DNA from: Acutalibacter muris
Lineage (GTDB): Bacteria; Bacillota; Clostridia; Oscillospirales; Acutalibacteraceae
DNA length: 64,000 bases
Assembly: GCF_002201475.1 (NCBI RefSeq)
Contig: NZ_CP021422.1
Location: forward strand, 124,001-188,000
Direction: 5' to 3'
Part shown: positions 59,864-64,000 of the stretch, piece by piece
Layout: each line of letters opens with the position of its first letter
How positions within the stretch are numbered: position 1 is the first letter of the stretch
Program-made: the position numbers and the translations under genes
Notes under the pieces: generated by a model
The model's input: the letters and a program-made list of their open reading frames with translations, nothing else
The model's database searches: none
What the model was told of the DNA's origin: nothing

Positions 59864-60733
59864 TTGGGTATAGAGCTATTGCAGCGGGCCATCAACTTCA
59901 TGGAGGAGCACCTCCTGGAGGATATCGGCTATGTGGAAGCGGCAAAGTCCGTGCATATGTCCGGCTACAGTTTCCACCGGGTCTTCAGCTTCACCGTGGG
60001 CATGACCGCCAACGAGTATATACGTCAGAGAAGGCTGAGCCTTGCGGGGCAGGAGCTGAGGGCCGGGAACATCTCAGTGCTGGACGCGGCCTTAAAGTAC
60101 GGCTATGAGTCCCCGGAGAGCTTCACAAAGGCCTTTGCGAAATTCCACGGCTCCACGCCCAGACAGGTAAAGGCCGGTGGAGAACCTCTGCGGCTTTTCG
60201 ACCCTCTTATGATAAAAATTACCATAGGAGGCGGCGGTATGCTGGAGTACAGGCTGGAGCACAGGGAGCGCATGAGGTTTATTGTGGTGAAGCGCGCTTT
60301 TGACAACGAGACCCTGCTGGACAGAGAGGGACGGAGTATCCCGGGCTTTTGGACAGAGTGCGGGGAGAAGGGGCTTATAGAGCCAATGCAGAAGCTCTGC
60401 CCAGAGGGCGAGCGGGACCTATACGGTCTCTGCGGGCCGGTGCGAAAGAGCGAGACGGAGTTTTACTACGGTATCGGCATAAGGGACAACGGGCGCGTAG
60501 GTGAGCTTGCAGAGGGGGAATATGACCTCTGGGAGACAGAGCCGGCGGACTATGCGGTGTTCAAGTGCAAGGGCCCGGACGGCGAGTGCATAGACGCGGC
60601 CTGGGACAGATTCTTTAAGGAGTTCTGCCCTCAGACAGGGTATGCCCAGACGGACGCGCCCGACTTCGAACTCTACTATGAGCGCGGTGAGCCGGGGGTG
60701 TTCTGCGAGCTTTGGGTGCCGGTCAGAAAGTAA
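59864..60733 (+). CDS. AraC-family regulator with GyrI-like effector domain
   Basis: A 289-residue regulator: two helix-turn-helix motifs of AraC type (1-110; DIGYVEAAKSVHMSGYSFHR and SVLDAALKYGYESPESFTKA) followed by a GyrI-like/SOUL-fold ligand domain (about 130-289), the Rob/BmrR-type layout that senses small hydrophobic compounds. TTG 59864 is preferred because an AAGGGGGG site precedes it; an ATG 30 bases upstream is the alternative. Confidence 0.9.
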   Translation: MGIELLQRAINFMEEHLLEDIGYVEAAKSVHMSGYSFHRVFSFTVGMTANEYIRQRRLSLAGQELRAGNISVLDAALKYGYESPESFTKAFAKFHGSTPRQVKAGGEPLRLFDPLMIKITIGGGGMLEYRLEHRERMRFIVVKRAFDNETLLDREGRSIPGFWTECGEKGLIEPMQKLCPEGERDLYGLCGPVRKSETEFYYGIGIRDNGRVGELAEGEYDLWETEPADYAVFKCKGPDGECIDAAWDRFFKEFCPQTGYAQTDAPDFELYYERGEPGVFCELWVPVRK

Positions 60734-60797
60734 TATGGACATGATTTTATATAATTTTATTGGTGAACTTATATTTTACTTATAAAAGTTCTCATAA

Positions 60798-60836
60798 GCC
60801 GGTATGGCCCGCATTTTTGGGCTATGCCGGTATTTT
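60798..60836. terminator. Terminator between the AraC and bcp genes
   Basis: Twelve-base-pair stem with two G-T pairs (CCGGTATGGCCC / GGGCTATGCCGG), seven-base loop and a T run at 60832-60836. Confidence 0.75.
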
Positions 60837-60845
60837 TGATATGGG

Positions 60846-61310
60846 TCACTCCGCCCCGCGCAAATACGTCAAAATTTCTTCTGCGTTGGTATCTGGTTTC
60901 ACCTTCGGCATGACCTTTTCAATCACGCCGTTCTCGTCAATGACAAACGTGGAGCGCACCACGCCCATACTCACCTTGCCGTAGTTTTTCTTCTCCTGCC
61001 ACACGCCGTAGGCCTCAATAGCAGAACGCTCCGGGTCGGAGAGAAGAATAAACGGCAGACCATGCTTTTCGGCAAATTTTTGGTGGGACGCCACCGAATC
61101 CTTACTTATGCCGATTACCACCGCGTTGATACTTTTAAACTCCTCATACGCTCCCGCAAATGCGCAGGCCTGCCGGGTGCAGCCGGGGGTGTTGTCCCGT
61201 GGGTAGAAGTAGAGCACTACCTTTTTGCCCGCAAAATCAGCCAGCGATACCAGGTTTCCGTCCTTGTCCGGTAGGGTGAACTTGGGGGCCTTTGTTCCGA
61301 TTTCTAACAT
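60846..61310 (-). CDS. bcp: Peroxiredoxin, thiol peroxidase Bcp type
   Basis: A 154-residue thiol peroxidase reducing H2O2 and organic peroxides. The peroxidatic and resolving Cys are in TPGCTRQACAF (five residues apart), as in atypical two-Cys Bcp; VVLYFYPRDNTPGC is the family signature. ATG 61310 follows AAAGGAGGA; the yaaA stop is two bases away, so both are one operon. Confidence 0.94.
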   Translation of the reverse strand: MLEIGTKAPKFTLPDKDGNLVSLADFAGKKVVLYFYPRDNTPGCTRQACAFAGAYEEFKSINAVVIGISKDSVASHQKFAEKHGLPFILLSDPERSAIEAYGVWQEKKNYGKVSMGVVRSTFVIDENGVIEKVMPKVKPDTNAEEILTYLRGAE

Positions 61311-61311
61311 T

Positions 61312-62052
61312 TTAACGTCCTCCTTTGATGAATACATATGTGTTTTCTGTAGATAATTCTGTGTCAAAACCATATTCCAAATCCGCAAATTCGCAGATTT
61401 CCTCCGGCGTTTCTATATTGTTTTCGGCAAGCCAGCGCACCATCTGGCCCCGGGCCATTTTGCACATGGTTCCTTTTTCGACGACCTTTCCGTTGAGCCA
61501 CTCGCCGAATACGCAGGTCAGCATGGAGTTCTCCGAGAGGTAGGGCGTGACCGCTTTACTGTACTCCTTGGACGCTAGGTTCAACACCCAGTCACCTTCC
61601 AGCTGCTTTGCCAAACTGTCGCCCCAAAAGGCATAGAGGTCTTTTGCGCCGGCCACCGCCAGCTTTGCCTGCATTTCTAAGCGGTAGGGCGTTACTCCGT
61701 CAAAAGGACGGAGCAGTCCGTAAAACCCGGACAAGATACGCAAATGCTTCCGCAGGTATTCCAGCTGGCAACCCTCCATCACACCCGGGGCCATATAGCG
61801 GTACTGTATGCCCTCGTAAGACAGGAGCGCAGGGGTCAGGCTTTGGCGCAAGTCCATGGTTTTCAGGCGCTCGATATTCAGTTGGGCTATTTTGCCGCTG
61901 CACTTCCAGAGGGTCTGCAATTCCTTCTCGGACATGGATTGGAGCGCTGTCAACAGCCGCTCAGTTTGGGGCAGGAATTGGGGTAGGCCTTCTGGCGGGA
62001 GGGTGTCCGTGTCCATGTTCATTTTCTTGGCGGGAGCGAGGAGGATTTTCAT
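61312..62052 (-). CDS. yaaA: Peroxide stress protein YaaA (DUF328)
   Basis: A 246-residue DUF328 protein; in E. coli YaaA limits free iron and DNA damage under H2O2 stress. Family motifs: the N-terminal LLAPAKKMN, LSGFYGLLRPFDGVTPYRLEM and LNLASKEYSKAV. Coupling with bcp supports a peroxide role. An extended -10 (TGG TATAAT) lies on the minus strand near 62085. Confidence 0.94.
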   Translation of the reverse strand: MKILLAPAKKMNMDTDTLPPEGLPQFLPQTERLLTALQSMSEKELQTLWKCSGKIAQLNIERLKTMDLRQSLTPALLSYEGIQYRYMAPGVMEGCQLEYLRKHLRILSGFYGLLRPFDGVTPYRLEMQAKLAVAGAKDLYAFWGDSLAKQLEGDWVLNLASKEYSKAVTPYLSENSMLTCVFGEWLNGKVVEKGTMCKMARGQMVRWLAENNIETPEEICEFADLEYGFDTELSTENTYVFIKGGR

Positions 62053-62261
62053 GGGGTTTTCCTTTCCTTTTTTTGCAATTATACCACAAAGCGCCCGGAT
62101 TGAAAAGGGCTATTGTCATTTTCGGACGGTTGATGTATACTGGCCGCAAAGAGTGTTTATGGGGGGGGTTCACCAGGAAACACCGCAAACTCAACATGAA
62201 CTTATATGTTCTGACCGCCGGCTACAGTATATCAGGGAAATCCGCCTCTCAGCGCGAAAGC
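62053..62261. other. Short intergenic stretch
   Basis: It contains the probable yaaA promoter (minus strand, near 62085) and a run of eight Gs at 62161-62168. Nothing else is supported. Confidence 0.4.
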
Positions 62262-62936
62262 TTATACAAATATATAATCAAGTTTGTCGCAATTAATATT
62301 ATATGATTCATCAAGCGTAATCCTTATACAGCTTATTTTCCCGCCTAAATTTAGAAACTCCTTCAATAGAAAGCCCATCTTTTCTTTTGAAGCTACTTTT
62401 ACTTTCTCAAGTTGTGGTGCAAAGGCAACTATGAAATATTCAGCGCGATATCCTTTGGATAATAATGAGCAAATATTATGTAATTGTATGATTGCCCTTT
62501 GAGTTTTCATATTAGGCAGCAATACCTCTTGCTCTGTTGTAATTACACTTTTTACCTCAACCAATGTTTTAGATGTGGCCGAGTAAAAATCGCATTTATA
62601 ATTTTCAACAATTTGTTCAGGATAGAATAAATTGTTGTTTTTAGTTTTGGCTAAGATTGCGTTAACAATGCGATTTGCAAATCCGGTATCAACAATCAAA
62701 TAATCATTTTTGTTTTGTACTGCAAAAAGGGTGAACTTCGTACGTTTAGCAGCTTTAGTCGTCTCTCTTATTAAAATCTCTTTGCCCTCAAGAGATAATA
62801 AACTGCTGAGTTTGCAGGTAATAGGCACATAACATTCAAAAATTTCTTCCTCGTATAAAATATTGCAAATAAATCTACTTTTTCCTTCTGATACAAATAC
62901 AGCTTTATTTAGTTTGAAGTTCATAATATTCAGCAT
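62262..62936 (-). CDS. SfsA-like protein (nuclease-fold), AT-rich
   Basis: A 224-residue protein resembling SfsA: an OB-like N-terminus (FECYVPITCKLSSLL), KFTLFAVQNKNDYLIVDTG, and the PD-(D/E)XK-type core NYKCDFYSATSKTLVEVKS followed by LLPNMKTQRAIIQ, where Asp, Glu and Lys are in place. SfsA proteins bind or cleave DNA. The gene is markedly AT-rich compared with the window and divergent from a broken regulator and a DNA methyltransferase, so it may be part of an acquired island. ATG 62936 is taken; GTG 62945 is possible. Confidence 0.75.
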   Translation of the reverse strand: MLNIMNFKLNKAVFVSEGKSRFICNILYEEEIFECYVPITCKLSSLLSLEGKEILIRETTKAAKRTKFTLFAVQNKNDYLIVDTGFANRIVNAILAKTKNNNLFYPEQIVENYKCDFYSATSKTLVEVKSVITTEQEVLLPNMKTQRAIIQLHNICSLLSKGYRAEYFIVAFAPQLEKVKVASKEKMGFLLKEFLNLGGKISCIRITLDESYNINCDKLDYIFV

Positions 62937-63034
62937 ACAATACACCCCAAGTTAAAATATTATCATATATGCGCACGTTTTTCAACTCGAAACAGCCGAT
63001 AGGCGAGATCTTTTTCTTGTATATTGTATAATTG

Positions 63035-63063
63035 TTGCAAACTATCGAGTGCGGTGCTATAAT
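63035..63063 (+). promoter_or_regulatory. Promoter of the regulator remnant and methyltransferase
   Basis: TTGCAA (63035-63040), 17-bp spacer, TATAAT (63058-63063), 34 bases before ATG 63097. Confidence 0.65.
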
Positions 63064-63096
63064 ATAATCGCTATAGGCAAAAGCGAGGTATTCATC

Positions 63097-63300
63097 ATGG
63101 CTGTTTCGTATAATAAACTTTGAAAACTTCTTATTGATAAGAATATGAAAAAGATGCAGTTAAAAAGGGGTGCAGGCCTTGGCTCGACGACTTTATCAAA
63201 GCTTAGTAAAAATCAACCCGTATCAATGGAAGTTATGATGAAACTTTGAGGCGTCTTGGGGGATGTTATTGAAAAAATTAGAAAGGAGAGCTTATTATGA
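63097..63300 (+). pseudogene. Cro/CI-type (YozG-like) regulator with two in-frame TGA codons
   Basis: A 67-codon frame reading MAVSYNKL-stop-KLLIDKNMKK...GLGSTTLSKLSKNQPVSMEV-MMKL-stop-GVLGDVIEKI. Small Cro-type regulators have Trp at the first TGA position and Cys at the second, so both look like point mutations from TGG and TGC/TGT. The reading frame is otherwise intact, suggesting recent loss. Its stop overlaps the methyltransferase start (ATGA). Confidence 0.7.
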
Positions 63301-64000
63301 GTCTTGCTCAAAATGCTTACATAGATGCTTCCAACGTATACGAAAGCTCTCTTGAAAACAACTATAAAAAAGATAAGGGAGTTTATTATACAGACTTATC
63401 ACTTGCCGAAAAAATGTTGATAGAGTTAAAATTGCCTAAAGATACCATAATAATGGATCCGTGCTGCGGCACAGGCGTATTTCTTTATGCTGCGAAGAAA
63501 CGCGGATTTATCAATCTTTTCGGTGCAGATCAAGATGAAAATGCTGTCAATTTTTGCCAGAATAATATTAATAACGTTTCTTTTGCTTGCTGTGACTCTA
63601 TCGGTCCATCTGCGTCTGCTTTATTGGAGGTTTTTGGATTAACTGATCAACCTGATGTTATTATAGGTAATCCTCCTTATGTGCCTTTGGCAGGAGAAGT
63701 CGAATTAAACTGTGATGAATTATTCAGACGCAGAGTTTCTAATGCTGGCAACAACTTGTTCATAGCGGCTTTAATGCGAGCATTTGAAATAGTTAAAGCA
63801 AACGGAATTGTATCATATATAATCCCAAAGAATTTCTTGCACGTAGCTGGATATAGTTTGCTTAGGAAAACACTGCTTGAAGAAAAAACTATCCTTTCTA
63901 TTATTGATATCGGTACCTATTTTAAAAAGGTTCGTGGTGAACAGATTATTCTTACTGTTAAAAACTGTGTTGCGGATAAAAAGCATAAAATTAAATTAAA
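63297..64000 (+). CDS. DNA adenine-N6 methyltransferase, partial at right edge
   Basis: The open frame from ATG 63297 runs off the window (234 codons visible). The AdoMet motif DPCCGTGVFLYAA and the catalytic IIGNPPYV identify an N6-adenine methyltransferase of the type seen in Type I/II restriction systems. AAAGGAGAG precedes ATG. It is AT-rich and follows the broken Cro-type regulator, the usual controller of such genes. A restriction gene may lie beyond the window. Confidence 0.9.
   Translation, partial: MSLAQNAYIDASNVYESSLENNYKKDKGVYYTDLSLAEKMLIELKLPKDTIIMDPCCGTGVFLYAAKKRGFINLFGADQDENAVNFCQNNINNVSFACCDSIGPSASALLEVFGLTDQPDVIIGNPPYVPLAGEVELNCDELFRRRVSNAGNNLFIAALMRAFEIVKANGIVSYIIPKNFLHVAGYSLLRKTLLEEKTILSIIDIGTYFKKVRGEQIILTVKNCVADKKHKIKL

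Noticed and set aside
63097..63300. TGA read as Trp (alternative code) in the small regulator
   Set aside because: One TGA replaces Trp but the other replaces an expected Cys, and all other genes in the window use TGA as stop; point mutations are simpler.
1..64000. CRISPR arrays, rRNA or tRNA genes
   Set aside because: No regularly spaced repeats or recognisable structural RNA sequences were seen on reading; a covariance-model scan was not possible.

Overview
The window looks like a chromosomal segment from a motile, endospore-forming Clostridia-type Firmicute of fairly high GC; by eye an Oscillospiraceae/Acutalibacteraceae-like gut anaerobe, but the genus is not resolved. The reasons are a split spoIIID gene, a LysM-GH18 spore-type lytic enzyme, a flagellin with a sigma-D promoter, strong AGGAGG-type ribosome binding sites, an anaerobic enzyme repertoire, and heavy use of ATA and AGG codons in most resident genes.

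Layout. 1-8.3 kb: end of a GGDEF protein, a DUF212 membrane protein, a queH/amidohydrolase/unknown operon, a LysM-GH18 hydrolase, and a minus-strand run of membrane protein, NahK-like kinase and a degenerate GHKL-like membrane protein. 8.4-12.8 kb: cysK, a type-B carboxylesterase, a membrane/Nudix fusion and a GNAT enzyme. 12.9-19.8 kb: UPF0237 (ACT), a double-GNAT protein and UPF0210; then purC with a two-component system and an S66 peptidase. 19.8-29.8 kb: an Mrp-type ATPase, pyruvate kinase, DUF4364, GH36 alpha-galactosidase, a cytidylate-kinase-like protein, and ApbE / NusG-II / Gx transporter genes. 29.9-44.2 kb: a repeat-bearing membrane protein, glyS, alpha/beta hydrolase, lepA-hemW, XRE/zinc ribbon with a CPBP protease, fructokinase plus GH32, yfcE-like, ogt and alr.

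The centrepiece lies at 44.2-52.2 kb. The sporulation regulator gene spoIIID (minus strand) is cut in two by a 7,683-bp element. The 5' part (52179-52064, codons 1 to His39) and the 3' part (44380-44242, Lys40 to the end) rejoin in frame at a shared TATGTA to give an 84-residue SpoIIID. The element carries a large serine recombinase flush with one end, a HEPN/MNT toxin-antitoxin pair, a second serine recombinase of unusual architecture, and three standalone genes related to that second recombinase's C-terminal domain. The two inner ends form 26-bp inverted arms around a central TG dinucleotide, as expected for a serine-integrase attP. This is a skin-like, developmentally excisable element located in spoIIID rather than in sigK.

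52.2-60.8 kb: divergently from the sigma-E-like spoIIID promoter comes flagellin (sigma-D promoter, leader hairpins that look like CsrA sites), then a large sulfotransferase-like protein possibly acting on flagellin, a PHP phosphoesterase, a ferredoxin-type aldo/keto reductase, a chemoreceptor and an AraC/GyrI regulator. 60.8-64 kb: bcp-yaaA peroxide defence, then an AT-rich acquired stretch with an SfsA-like nuclease-fold protein, a broken Cro-type regulator and a DNA adenine methyltransferase running off the right edge. I saw no rRNA, tRNA or CRISPR array.
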